From NCBI GenBank assembly GCA_947446025.1, contig CANFEY010000009.1, forward strand, positions 21,710-85,709: 64,000 nucleotides of DNA, written 5' to 3'. This DNA is from Bryobacterales bacterium. Lineage in GTDB: Bacteria; Acidobacteriota; Terriglobia; Bryobacterales; Bryobacteraceae. Below, piece after piece: positions 50,343 to 58,460 of this stretch. A program made the position numbers and the translations under genes. The notes under the pieces are model-generated. The model did no database searches. It was not told the DNA's origin and saw only the letters and a list, made by a program, of their open reading frames with translations. Positions within the stretch are counted from its first letter, which is position 1, and every line of letters starts with the position of its first letter.

Positions 50343-50705
50343 CTATTGCGGGATCGGACGGCCCATCTGCTTGTAGATAGCTTCGATCTGCGCGATGTTG
50401 TCCTTCGCCTTCTGGTTGGTCTTATCCAGCGCCAAAACTTTCCGGTAGGAACGCAGGGCACTGGGATACTTTGCGTTGGGAGGCAGCGCGGGGTCGGCCA
50501 TGACGGAGTCGGCGGAGGCCAGGTTGGCGTCGGCGAGGGCCTTCGTGACTTCGGCGGATTTCGGGGTGGCGGCGTGGGCCTTGTCCAACACGGCGATGGC
50601 TTCCGCATATTTGTGGGCCTTCAGAAGCGCTTGGGCCTGGGTTACCGATGGATCGGCCGCGAACAGGCATGAAGTAGAAGCCAGGATGAAAACGAGGAGT
50701 CGCAT
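50343..50705 (-). CDS. Secreted TPR-like protein
   Basis: A 120-residue protein with a signal peptide (MRLLVFILASTSCLFA). The mature part has two or three tetratricopeptide-like helical pairs: QAQALLKAHKYAEAIAVLDKA, KALADANLASADSVMA and SALRSYRKVLALDKTNQKA. Such short exported TPR proteins often act as protein-interaction adapters. It is convergent to the damaged TIGR03435 gene and divergent from murQ, so it has its own promoter. No specific function can be given. Confidence 0.65.
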   Translation of the reverse strand: MRLLVFILASTSCLFAADPSVTQAQALLKAHKYAEAIAVLDKAHAATPKSAEVTKALADANLASADSVMADPALPPNAKYPSALRSYRKVLALDKTNQKAKDNIAQIEAIYKQMGRPIPQ

Positions 50706-50740
50706 ACCTCAAGCATACGCGTATGCGACCCTTGTTGTAG

Positions 50741-51613
50741 ATGTCCGAACGGCTGCTGACAGAGCAACGCAATCCCGCGTCTGAAAATCTCGACCTGCTG
50801 TCCACCGCCGACCTGCTGGGTGTCATGAACGCGGCGGATGCGGAGATTGCCGCGGCGGTGGCGACGCAGAATGAGCGCATCGCGGCGCTGGTGGATGCCA
50901 TCGCGGCGCGCGGGGGGCGGCTGATTTACATCGGCGCGGGGACCAGTGGACGGCTGGGTGTGCTGGACGCCTCGGAGTGCCCGCCTACGTTCGGGGTTCC
51001 CTCAACGCTAGTCCACGGCATCATCGCGGGAGGAGCCCCGGCGCTCACCCACTCCGTTGAAGGCGCGGAGGACGATCCTGCCGCAGGCGCGCGGGACCTC
51101 GGAGACATTTCCGCGGCAGACAGTGTGGTCGGCATCGCGGCCAGCGGGCGGACGCCGTACGTGCTGGGCGCGCTGGCGCGTGCGAAAGAAATTGGCGCGC
51201 TCACAGGGTGCGTTGTGTGCGTGCCGGAGTCCCCCATCGCACACGCTGTCGACTTTCCCATCGAAGCGGTGACGGGTCCAGAAATCCTCACCGGCTCCAC
51301 CCGCCTGCGCGCGGGGACGGCGACCAAGTTGGTGCTCAACATGATCTCCACGGCGCTGATGGTTCGACTGGGACATGTCTACGGCAACTTGATGGTGAAC
51401 GTCGCGCCGACGAACGGGAAACTTGAGGACCGGGCGCGGCGGATTATCCGGGAAATCACCGGCGTGCCCACGGATCGCGCGGCGGAACTGCTTGAAGCAT
51501 CGGGACGCAGCGTGCGTGTGGCCGTTATCATGGAGAAGAAAGGTCTCTCCCGCGCCGATGCGGAGCAATGCCTCGCCTCGGTCGGCGGCAGGCTTCGCGC
51601 GGCTCTTTCGTAA
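50741..51613 (+). CDS. murQ: N-acetylmuramic acid 6-phosphate etherase
   Basis: A 290-residue SIS-domain etherase that cleaves MurNAc-6-phosphate to GlcNAc-6-phosphate and lactate during peptidoglycan recycling. Identity rests on TEQRNPASENLDLLST at the start, RLIYIGAGTSGRLGVLDASECPPTFG (given here in parts GAGTSGRLG and SECPPTF), the EGAEDD and GIAASGRTPYV phosphate-binding loop, and GPEILTGSTRLRAGTATK. Length is typical. The gene is followed by murA after two bases, so recycling and a first step of peptidoglycan synthesis are on one transcript. Confidence 0.95.
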   Translation: MSERLLTEQRNPASENLDLLSTADLLGVMNAADAEIAAAVATQNERIAALVDAIAARGGRLIYIGAGTSGRLGVLDASECPPTFGVPSTLVHGIIAGGAPALTHSVEGAEDDPAAGARDLGDISAADSVVGIAASGRTPYVLGALARAKEIGALTGCVVCVPESPIAHAVDFPIEAVTGPEILTGSTRLRAGTATKLVLNMISTALMVRLGHVYGNLMVNVAPTNGKLEDRARRIIREITGVPTDRAAELLEASGRSVRVAVIMEKKGLSRADAEQCLASVGGRLRAALS

Positions 51614-51615
51614 CA

Positions 51616-52875
51616 ATGGAAAAATTCGTCATTCAGGGCGGCGCGCCGCTCTCCGCAACCATTCCCGTCAGCGGCTCCAAGAACTCCGCGCTCCCCGCGC
51701 TGGCCGCGTGTCTGCTCACCGCCGAACCTGTCACGCTGCATCGCATTCCGCCCGTGCGCGACATCGGCACCATGATCGATCTGATCCGCTACTCCGGCGC
51801 GGAGGTGCACGTGGAAGGGGAACGCGTCACCATCACAGCCGCGAGCATCGACAAACCCGAAGCCCCCTACGAAGTTGTGAAGACCATGCGTGCGTCGAGC
51901 CTAGTGCTCGGACCGCTGGTTGCGCGCACCGGCTGTGCCCGCGTGTCCATGCCAGGAGGCTGTGCCATCGGAGCGCGGCCGATCAACCTGCACGTCACCG
52001 CGCTCCAACACCTGGGTGCGGAGATCCGGCAAGACCACGGCTACATTGAAGCCGTCGCGCCGAACGGCCTACGCGGCGGCACCGTCCACTTCGACCGCAT
52101 CACCGTGACCGGCACCGAAGACATCCTGATGGCAGCGGTGCTGGCGCGCGGCGAAACCATTATCGAGAACGCGGCCCGCGAGCCCGAAGTTGTGGACTTG
52201 GCCCACTTGCTCACCCGCATGGGCGCAAAGATCGAAGGCGCGGGCACCAGCACCATCCGCGTGCAAGGCGTGGACAAGCTCGGCGGTGCGGAACACACCA
52301 TCATCGCCGACCGCATCGAAGCGGGAACGTTCCTGATTGCCGGAGCTATCACGCGTGGCGACGTCGCGGTTACGGGTTGCGTGCCAGAGCACCTCCGCGC
52401 GCTGATCGCGAAGCTCCAACAGGCCGGCGTGGAAGTGACCGAGACCGCGCCGGACACCCTGCGTGTCCGCGTCCCCGGCAGCTTGAGAAATACCGACATG
52501 ACCACCGAAGAGCATCCCGGCTTCGCCACTGACCTGCAAGCACAGTTCATGGCGCTGATGACGCAAGCCGAGGGCATCAGCTTCATCACGGAAAAAATCT
52601 TCGAGAACCGCTTTATGCACGTGCAGGAACTGGCACGCATGGGCGCGAATATCCGGCTGGAAGGTCGGCAAGCCATCGTCGCGGGATCCACGCGCCTTAC
52701 CGGAGCGCAGGTCATCGCGAGCGACTTACGCGCCAGCGCATCTCTGGTGCTGGCGGCGCTGGCGGCGGACGGAGAAACCGAAATCGACCGCGTCTATCAT
52801 ATCGACCGCGGCTATGACCGGATCGAAGCGAAGCTGAACGCCGCAGGGGCAAACATCCGGCGAGTCGCGCACTAG
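51616..52875 (+). CDS. murA: UDP-N-acetylglucosamine 1-carboxyvinyltransferase
   Basis: A 419-residue enolpyruvyl transferase catalysing the first committed step of peptidoglycan synthesis. Lys22 in VSGSKNSAL and Cys116 in SMPGGCAIGARPINLH are the catalytic residues; the cysteine, rather than aspartate, predicts sensitivity to fosfomycin. The inside-out barrel repeats (FVIQGGAPL, HLGAEIRQDHGYIE, QAQFMALMTQAEGIS) are complete. The start ATG at 51616 was chosen because the family begins MEKFxIxGG; upstream codons overlap murQ. It ends one base before the convergent esterase stop. Confidence 0.96.
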   Translation: MEKFVIQGGAPLSATIPVSGSKNSALPALAACLLTAEPVTLHRIPPVRDIGTMIDLIRYSGAEVHVEGERVTITAASIDKPEAPYEVVKTMRASSLVLGPLVARTGCARVSMPGGCAIGARPINLHVTALQHLGAEIRQDHGYIEAVAPNGLRGGTVHFDRITVTGTEDILMAAVLARGETIIENAAREPEVVDLAHLLTRMGAKIEGAGTSTIRVQGVDKLGGAEHTIIADRIEAGTFLIAGAITRGDVAVTGCVPEHLRALIAKLQQAGVEVTETAPDTLRVRVPGSLRNTDMTTEEHPGFATDLQAQFMALMTQAEGISFITEKIFENRFMHVQELARMGANIRLEGRQAIVAGSTRLTGAQVIASDLRASASLVLAALAADGETEIDRVYHIDRGYDRIEAKLNAAGANIRRVAH

Positions 52876-53760
52876 TTACTTGCTCAGGCCGTGCTTGGTC
52901 AGGAACGCACGAATGTTGGCGTAGATCATCGTCCGCTGTTCCGGGGTGAACCCACCGTGCCCTCCGCCGGGGATGGTCACGAGCTGGTTGGGGACGTTCA
53001 ACCGGTCCAGATCCGCCCTGAGTTTCACGGCCTGCGGATACGGTACCGTCGGGTCCGCGTCCCCATGGATGGTCATGATGGGCGGCAGGCCGGCGCGCAC
53101 GTAGGTCATGGGCGACACGCGTTTGGCGATTTCCATGCGGTTGGGCAGGCTTCCGAACCAGCGGACGGCGGCAGCGCGGCGGTTGGGGCCGTCGATCACG
53201 TCTGCCACATCGTAGATTCCGAACCAATTGATGACGGCCGCGACCTTGGGCAGAGAGGTGTCCGCGGCGCACTCCAGGTCGAGGTTCGCGCTATCCGGCG
53301 TCATGCCCAGCGCCAAGGCCAAATGTCCGCCGGCGGATTCACCGGTGACGACGATTTTCGCCGGGTCAATGTTGTACGCCATCCGTTGCGCAGGTGCGGC
53401 GATGAAGCGCAGCGCGCACAACGAATCCTCCAGCGCCGCCGGAGCCGGGGCCACAGCGCCCAGGCGGTATTCCACGTTGACCACGTTCCAGCCCATCTCC
53501 AGCCACGGGGCAAAGTTTAGGATTGCGGCTTCCTTATTGCCAGCCACCCAGAAGCCCCCATGGTAGTAAACCAGCGTTGGCTGCGGCGTGGTGACGTTGC
53601 GCTTCTGGTAGACGTCCAGTTTCAGGTCGATGCCGCCCATGGTGAGGTAAGTGACATTAGGAACCATGCGGTATTCGTTGGCTAAGTGTTGCGCGAAGTC
53701 GGCCACCGATTGAGCGGAAAGCGTTGTCAGGAACGTAACCAGTAAGGCGAAGCGTGTCAT
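52876..53760 (-). CDS. Secreted alpha/beta-hydrolase (carboxylesterase, HSL type)
   Basis: A 294-residue exported esterase from ATG 53758-53760 with signal MTRFALLVTFLTTLSA. The oxyanion motif is YYHGGFW (HGG), the nucleophile is Ser in VVTGESAGGHLALAL, the acid is Asp in HGDADPTVP and the His is in GGGHGGF. These match the hormone-sensitive-lipase-like and BD-FAE-type families common in soil bacteria. The substrate is probably a short acyl ester, possibly on plant polysaccharide. A start at 53838 would overlap the divergent TonB receptor gene. Confidence 0.85.
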   Translation of the reverse strand: MTRFALLVTFLTTLSAQSVADFAQHLANEYRMVPNVTYLTMGGIDLKLDVYQKRNVTTPQPTLVYYHGGFWVAGNKEAAILNFAPWLEMGWNVVNVEYRLGAVAPAPAALEDSLCALRFIAAPAQRMAYNIDPAKIVVTGESAGGHLALALGMTPDSANLDLECAADTSLPKVAAVINWFGIYDVADVIDGPNRRAAAVRWFGSLPNRMEIAKRVSPMTYVRAGLPPIMTIHGDADPTVPYPQAVKLRADLDRLNVPNQLVTIPGGGHGGFTPEQRTMIYANIRAFLTKHGLSK

Positions 53761-53819
53761 GCGAAAGATTGTACCGAATCTAAAATCCAAAGTAGCGGCG
53801 GCTTCGTACCCACTACTGA

Positions 53820-55811
53820 ATGCATCGCGGGGCATCACTGCTGTTGATCTCCACGCTCGCCCTTCACGCGCAAGTCGCGACGGGCGAGCGGGAGACCGTG
53901 ACGGTTACGGCCACGGCCGCCGATACGGCAACCGAGCAGCCTGAAAAGGAAGTCTTCAACCGGACTCTGTTCACGCGCGACGATCAGGTGCTGCAGCTGC
54001 TGAACGCGGGCATCAACGTGGGGCAGCACGAGGGTGGGGGCAAGTCGCTGGAGATTCGGCGCTTCGGCTACAACATGGATCACGGCGGGGTGAACGGCGG
54101 CCTCAAAATCCTGCTGGATGGCGTCCAGCAAAACCAAGGCACGCAAGGGCACGGACAGGGCTACCTTGGGTCGCTCAAAACGCTGAGCCCGGAGCTGGTG
54201 CAGGAAGTCACTATTGTCAACGGGCCGTTCAGCGCGGAGTACGGCGATTTTTCGGGGCTGGGCGTGGTTCACATCCGGCAGCGCGAGAGCCTGCCGCAGC
54301 GCTACACGGCTCGGCTACAGGGTGGCAATTTCAACAGCGGGCGCGGGTTCCTGGGCTTCAGCCCGGACGTGCAGCGCCGCGATGCGTATGCGGCCTATGA
54401 TGGCTCGTATTCGGACGGCCCGTTTCTCAATGCCTCCGGCTACCGGCGCGACAACATCAACGGCAACTACACGCGCACGCTGGGGCGCGACGAGAAATTC
54501 GGCATCCGGCTCATCGGCGGGCGCAACAACTTTACTTCGTCGGGACAATTGCCGCTGGATCTGGTCAGCTCCGGCCAGCTGGACCGCTTCGGCTATCTGG
54601 ACCCCACGCAAGGCGGACGCGTGAAGCTGGGGACGCTGTCGGCTTACTACAGCAAGGGTGGCTTCAAACTCGACGGATTCGTCAGCCGCTCATTGTTCGA
54701 CCTCTATTCCAACTTCACTTACTTCGCGGTGAACCCGCTTACGGGCGACGCCATCCAACAACACGATTCGCGCTTGCAGCAGGGCCTCAACAGCCAGTAC
54801 ACGCGCAGCCACAAGCTGTTCGGCCGGGAGGCGAACATGGTGAGCGGCGGCAACTTCCATGACAACCAGATCAACGTGGGCCTGTACTCCCGCGAAGGTC
54901 GCAACCCTACAGGCGCCACCACCCGGGACAACGCGCACGTAACCAACGGTGCCGGCTACGCGCAGGAAACGGTGAGCCTCTTGAAGGGCCGTCTGCTCAT
55001 CGGTGGCGGATTGCGCTACGATGCGTTCCGCTACTCGCTGGCAAATGCGGGCACGCTGATGGCGGGACGCTGGCAGGGCAAAGCGACTCTGGCGTACGCT
55101 CCCTGGCACGATGTTCCGGTCACCCTGCATGCCAACTACGGACGCGGCATCAACAGCGTGGATGCCCGGGCCGTGGTCTACCGGCCAGATCAGCCACGCC
55201 TAGGAGTGACGGATTTCTTCCAGTCCGGCATCTCCTCCGCCCTTGGCCGATTCTCCCTGAGTGCCGACGGGTTTCTGATAGACCGTTCGAATGAGCAGGT
55301 CTACATTCCCGACGACGGCACCTTCGAACTGCAAGGCCCCACCCGGGCGTACGGCTTCGAGGCGAAGTCGACGGTCAACCTTACCAGCCGAATCTCGCTC
55401 ACCGGCGGCTTGACCAAAGTAGGCAATGCGTATTTCAAGGACACGCGCCTGGCGGTCACCAATGCTCCCCACTTTGTCGCGAACGCGGCGCTTACAGTTT
55501 CCCAGTGGCACGGCTGGAGCGGGTCCCTGCGGATGCGCGCCATCAATCACTACGCGCTGGATCAGGAAGACCCATCCATCCTGGCGGCGGGTCACACCGT
55601 GTTCGATTTCGCCCTGGCCAAGCAGGTCCGGCGGGGCGCGGAGCTGAACTTCACAGTGGACAATCTAGTCAACCGTAACTACTACGAAACACGGAACTAC
55701 GGCACCTCCGCCGTGGCCCCTGGCGCGCCCATTTTGAGCCGCATCCACGGCACGCCTGGTTACCCCCTCACCTTCGCCGCCGGGATCACGTTCCGCTTCG
55801 GCGAAAAATAA
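53820..55811 (+). CDS. TonB-dependent outer-membrane receptor
   Basis: A 663-residue outer-membrane receptor. The signal peptide is MHRGASLLLISTLALHA. The plug domain includes GINVGQHEGGGKSLEIRRFG, LDGVQQNQGTQGHGQGY and VQEVTIVNGPFSAEYGDFSG, and the barrel ends in YPLTFAAGITFRFGEK with the aromatic close. No carboxypeptidase-regulatory repeat precedes the plug, unlike the long acidobacterial receptors. The ligand is unknown; lack of siderophore or vitamin genes nearby argues for a general nutrient. The next genes are sigma/anti-sigma pairs, but no FecR-type regulator is seen. Length is typical. Confidence 0.9.
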   Translation: MHRGASLLLISTLALHAQVATGERETVTVTATAADTATEQPEKEVFNRTLFTRDDQVLQLLNAGINVGQHEGGGKSLEIRRFGYNMDHGGVNGGLKILLDGVQQNQGTQGHGQGYLGSLKTLSPELVQEVTIVNGPFSAEYGDFSGLGVVHIRQRESLPQRYTARLQGGNFNSGRGFLGFSPDVQRRDAYAAYDGSYSDGPFLNASGYRRDNINGNYTRTLGRDEKFGIRLIGGRNNFTSSGQLPLDLVSSGQLDRFGYLDPTQGGRVKLGTLSAYYSKGGFKLDGFVSRSLFDLYSNFTYFAVNPLTGDAIQQHDSRLQQGLNSQYTRSHKLFGREANMVSGGNFHDNQINVGLYSREGRNPTGATTRDNAHVTNGAGYAQETVSLLKGRLLIGGGLRYDAFRYSLANAGTLMAGRWQGKATLAYAPWHDVPVTLHANYGRGINSVDARAVVYRPDQPRLGVTDFFQSGISSALGRFSLSADGFLIDRSNEQVYIPDDGTFELQGPTRAYGFEAKSTVNLTSRISLTGGLTKVGNAYFKDTRLAVTNAPHFVANAALTVSQWHGWSGSLRMRAINHYALDQEDPSILAAGHTVFDFALAKQVRRGAELNFTVDNLVNRNYYETRNYGTSAVAPGAPILSRIHGTPGYPLTFAAGITFRFGEK

Positions 55812-55823
55812 GTCCAAGGAAAA

Positions 55824-56215
55824 GTGATCCAAGGCCCGGACTCCCCGCGTACCCCAAATAGTATGGCTCCGCAGCCCCTATCTGCGCCCCTTTCTGCATT
55901 GATGGCCGGGATCGCCCAAGGCGATCAAGGCTCGTTCGCGGCACTCTATGACCAGACCTCGCGTTTGGTCTACGGATTGGCGCTTCAGGCCGTGCCCAGC
56001 GCGGCGGACGCGGAGGGAGTTGCGTTGGAAGTGTACACGCGTGTCTGGCGGACCGCAGCCGGCTACGATGCGGGGGTGTCGGTCCTGACTTGGCTTGCGG
56101 CGATGACCCGCGATCTTACCAGGGAGTGGACAATAAACCACGCTGGGGGGGGGAGAATCAAATCGTGGAGCAGCTCCCCGAGGCGTTGCTGGCCGCACGA
56201 AAGGGGGTCGCATGA
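55824..56215 (+). pseudogene. Truncated ECF sigma factor with a G9 tract
   Basis: The frame opens at GTG 55824 and encodes only region 2: ALMAGIAQGDQGSFAALYDQTSRLVYGL and LEVYTRVWRTAAGYDAGVSVLTWLAAMTRDL. A run of nine G (56145-56153) follows. After it the expected sequence, ENQIVEQLPEALLAARKGVA, is in a different frame and ends in TGA overlapping the next ATG (ATGA). Loss of one G accounts for the shift. Even with the frame restored, region 4 is missing, so the protein cannot recognise a -35 element normally. It is a paralog of the intact sigma gene at 56787 and is translationally linked to a ChrR-like gene. Confidence 0.7.
56145..56153 (+). repeat. G9 homopolymer inside a sigma-factor gene
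   Basis: Nine consecutive G between the region 2 code and the 3' end of the sigma gene. The frame after the tract differs from the frame before it by the loss of one G. The preceding bases CACGCTG resemble the CATGCTG before the G10 tract at 33065. Confidence 0.6.
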
Positions 56216-56790
56216 ACGAGTGTCCGCTACGCGAGTCCGCCGCTGCCTACGTTCTGAGCGATCTTAGCTCGGGACAACGCAGCACGTTTGAAGCCCACAT
56301 CGCGGAAGGCTGCGGCGTCTGCGAACAGGAAATGCGCGCCGCTGGGGAAATCGCTGTCGGCTTCGGCAGTATTGCCGCCGTAGATCCGCCGCCTTCACTG
56401 CGCGAGAAGCTGATGGCCAGAGTGTCCACCGCGCCGCGCGTGCCAGGACTGCTGTTCCAACATCAGGGCCTGATCATTTCCCGGTCCGCGGAACTCGATT
56501 GGCAGCCTCTTGGCCCAGGCGTCGATTTCAAGGTGATCCACACGGACACGGATCGGCGGTACAGTACCATGCTGGTCCGCATGGGTCCGGGAGCGCGCTA
56601 CACCGCGCACCGGCACGTGGATGTGGAAGAAGTCTTCATGATCTCCGGCGACATGAACGTGGCGGGCGTGATCATGCGCGCGGGCGATTACTGCCGTGGC
56701 GAGGCGGACACCCTGCACGGCGAAACCTCCTCTGAAGGCGGTTGCGTGATGCTGGTCATGGCGTCGCCGGATAATGAGGCCATCGCGTGA
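56212..56790 (+). CDS. ChrR-like cupin anti-sigma factor, copy 1
   Basis: A 192-residue protein of the ChrR type. The N-terminal zinc-binding anti-sigma domain has AHIAEGCGVCEQEM (His, Cys, Cys), and the C-terminal cupin has YTAHRHVDVEEVFMISGDM (metal ligands His, His and Glu) with GDYCRGEADTLHGE. ChrR proteins release their sigma factor after damage from singlet oxygen or organic peroxide. Its own sigma gene upstream is damaged, so it may bind the intact sigma encoded next, or only the region 2 fragment. The stop overlaps that sigma gene's GTG. Confidence 0.85.
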   Translation: MNECPLRESAAAYVLSDLSSGQRSTFEAHIAEGCGVCEQEMRAAGEIAVGFGSIAAVDPPPSLREKLMARVSTAPRVPGLLFQHQGLIISRSAELDWQPLGPGVDFKVIHTDTDRRYSTMLVRMGPGARYTAHRHVDVEEVFMISGDMNVAGVIMRAGDYCRGEADTLHGETSSEGGCVMLVMASPDNEAIA

Positions 56791-57353
56791 CGAACGGACC
56801 GGCCCTCATCGCGCGCGTCGCCAAGGGTGACGAAGCGGCTCTGGCGCAGCTGTACGACGAAACCTCGCGCCTGGTCTACGGCTTGGTGTTGCGAATCGTT
56901 CGCGAACCTTCCACAGCGGAAGAGGTCACGCTGGAAGTCTACATGCAAGTCTGGCGCACGGCTGCGAGCTACGATACCTCTCGGGGATCCGTCACCGCAT
57001 GGTTGACAACCGCCGCCCGCAGCCGGGCGCTCGATTGGATTCGTTCCAAGCAGGCGCGACTGTATCGGGACGGCCAGACCATGGACGACCTGCCGGAGAT
57101 GGTGGACATCGGCAGCAACCCGGAAGAGAATTTGTCGCAGACCCAGCAGGCAGCTTTTGTGCGGCAGGCCATGGCCTCGCTGCCGGTCGAGCAGCGGGTC
57201 GCGCTGGATCTGGGCTTCTACTCAGGACTGACGCACGCGGAAATCGCTGAACGGCTGAATCTGCCGCTGGGTACGGTGAAATCCAGAATCAGGATGGGAG
57301 TGAGCAAGCTTCGAGAAGTGCTGGGACCATTGCAGGAGGCAGCTGGACTATGA
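56787..57353 (+). CDS. ECF sigma factor partner of ChrR-like protein
   Basis: A 188-residue sigma factor starting at GTG 56787 inside the previous gene's stop (GTGA). Region 2 shows ARVAKGDEAALAQLYDETSRLVYGL and STAEEVTLEVYMQVW, and region 4 is MASLPVEQRVALDLGFYSGLTHAEIAERLNLPLGTVKSRIRMG. It belongs to the ECF11-like group that pairs with ChrR cupin anti-sigma factors. The stop overlaps the next ATG (ATGA at 57350-57353). With its neighbours it makes two tandem sigma/ChrR pairs of which only this sigma is complete. Confidence 0.9.
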   Translation: MTNGPALIARVAKGDEAALAQLYDETSRLVYGLVLRIVREPSTAEEVTLEVYMQVWRTAASYDTSRGSVTAWLTTAARSRALDWIRSKQARLYRDGQTMDDLPEMVDIGSNPEENLSQTQQAAFVRQAMASLPVEQRVALDLGFYSGLTHAEIAERLNLPLGTVKSRIRMGVSKLREVLGPLQEAAGL

Positions 57354-57946
57354 CCTGCTCCCTGCGCGATCTGGCCGCGGCAAGCGTGTTGGCCAGCCTG
57401 CATCCCACCGAACAACTTGCCCTGGAGGCGCATCTTGCCAAAGGCTGCCCGGAGTGCGAAGGCGAAATCCGTACGGCCGGGGAATTGGCGGTCGAGCTCG
57501 CTTTTGTGGTCGAGGCGGCTCCGCCGGAGGGCTTGCGCGAGAAGTTGCTGTCTAAAGTGACGCACGAGCCCCGCAGGCCCGGCGTACTGCTGCCCGGCGT
57601 GTTGCTGGATGACAAGGGTATCCTCATCAAGCGCCCCGACGAGATGGCCTGGAAGCCCTTCATCCCCGGCGTGGACCGCAAGCTGCTGCACACCGACGGC
57701 GACCGTCGTTATCGCAGCTACTTGCTGAGCTTCGAACCCGGCGCGAAACTGTTCAAGCACCGGCACCCGGAGGTGGAAGAGATCCTGGTGATCTCCGGCG
57801 ACGTCCACGTATCGGGAATGCACATGAAGGCTGGCGACTATTGCCGCGCGAGCGCCGACTCCATCCACGAGGAAAGCTGGTCGGACGCGGGCTGCGTGTT
57901 GTTCGTGGTCGCCAGTATGGACAACCATCTCGTAAATGGTGTCTGA
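57350..57946 (+). CDS. ChrR-like cupin anti-sigma factor, copy 2
   Basis: A 198-residue ChrR homolog. The N-terminal zinc site is EAHLAKGCPECEGE, and the cupin is KLFKHRHPEVEEILVISGDVH, with the metal ligands HxH and Glu, then GDYCRASADSIHEE. It resembles copy 1 in length and order. It probably inhibits the sigma factor encoded upstream. The stop codon lies within a dispersed palindrome (57934-57954). A role in photo-oxidative or peroxide stress is inferred from the family, not shown. Confidence 0.85.
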   Translation: MTCSLRDLAAASVLASLHPTEQLALEAHLAKGCPECEGEIRTAGELAVELAFVVEAAPPEGLREKLLSKVTHEPRRPGVLLPGVLLDDKGILIKRPDEMAWKPFIPGVDRKLLHTDGDRRYRSYLLSFEPGAKLFKHRHPEVEEILVISGDVHVSGMHMKAGDYCRASADSIHEESWSDAGCVLFVVASMDNHLVNGV

Positions 57947-57954
57947 CACCATTT
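57934..57954. repeat. Palindrome AAATGGTGTCTGACACCATTT
   Basis: A perfect ten-base inverted repeat with one central T, including the stop codon of the ChrR-like gene. The core GGTGTCTGACACC is identical to that at 9887-9899. The copies lie at gene 3' ends. There is no strong T tract here, so the repeat probably acts as an extragenic palindrome or transcript stabiliser. Confidence 0.6.
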
Positions 57955-57965
57955 AGACTGGAAGG

Positions 57966-58460
57966 ATGCGAGCCTCGGTCGTCTCCATTAATGTCTCTAC
58001 CGGCGGAGTCCCGAAGCGCCCTGTTCTGTTCGCCGACGTTGACCAGGGCGGCGTCGCGGGGGACCGCCACGCACATCCCGATCTGCACGGCGGGCCGCGC
58101 CAAGCCGTACTGCTGATCACCACCGAGGGAATCGAAGAATTGAAGGCCGCCGGCTATCCGCTTTACGCCGGAGCTCTGGGAGAGAACATCACCACCGCCG
58201 GACTCGACCGGCGCGCGATCCGCCTGGGCCAGCGATACCGCCTGGGAGAAGTGATCGTGGAGATCACTAAGGTCCGCCGTCCGTGTGACCAATTGGCGCC
58301 CTACGGCGAAGGCATCCAGAAAGCAGTCTTCGACGCCGAGGTCAAGGCTGGCAACACCGCCTCCCCGGTGTGGGGATTGAGCGGGTTCTACGCGGCCGTG
58401 GTCAAGCCCGGCACGCTGCGTCCCGGCGACGCGATTTCGCTATTGGAGGAAGCCGTCTGA
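57966..58460 (+). CDS. MOSC-domain protein
   Basis: A 164-residue protein containing one MOSC domain. The family features are SINVSTGGVPKRPV, GDRHAHPDLHGGPRQAV, the block YAGALGENITTAGLD and the conserved Cys in KVRRPCDQLAPYG, which in MOSC proteins handles molybdenum-cofactor sulfur. It resembles YiiM-type enzymes that reduce N-hydroxylated compounds. No electron-transfer partner is adjacent. A molybdenum link to the moaA gene in the window is possible but indirect. The stop overlaps the likely CTG start of glnE. Confidence 0.85.
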   Translation: MRASVVSINVSTGGVPKRPVLFADVDQGGVAGDRHAHPDLHGGPRQAVLLITTEGIEELKAAGYPLYAGALGENITTAGLDRRAIRLGQRYRLGEVIVEITKVRRPCDQLAPYGEGIQKAVFDAEVKAGNTASPVWGLSGFYAAVVKPGTLRPGDAISLLEEAV

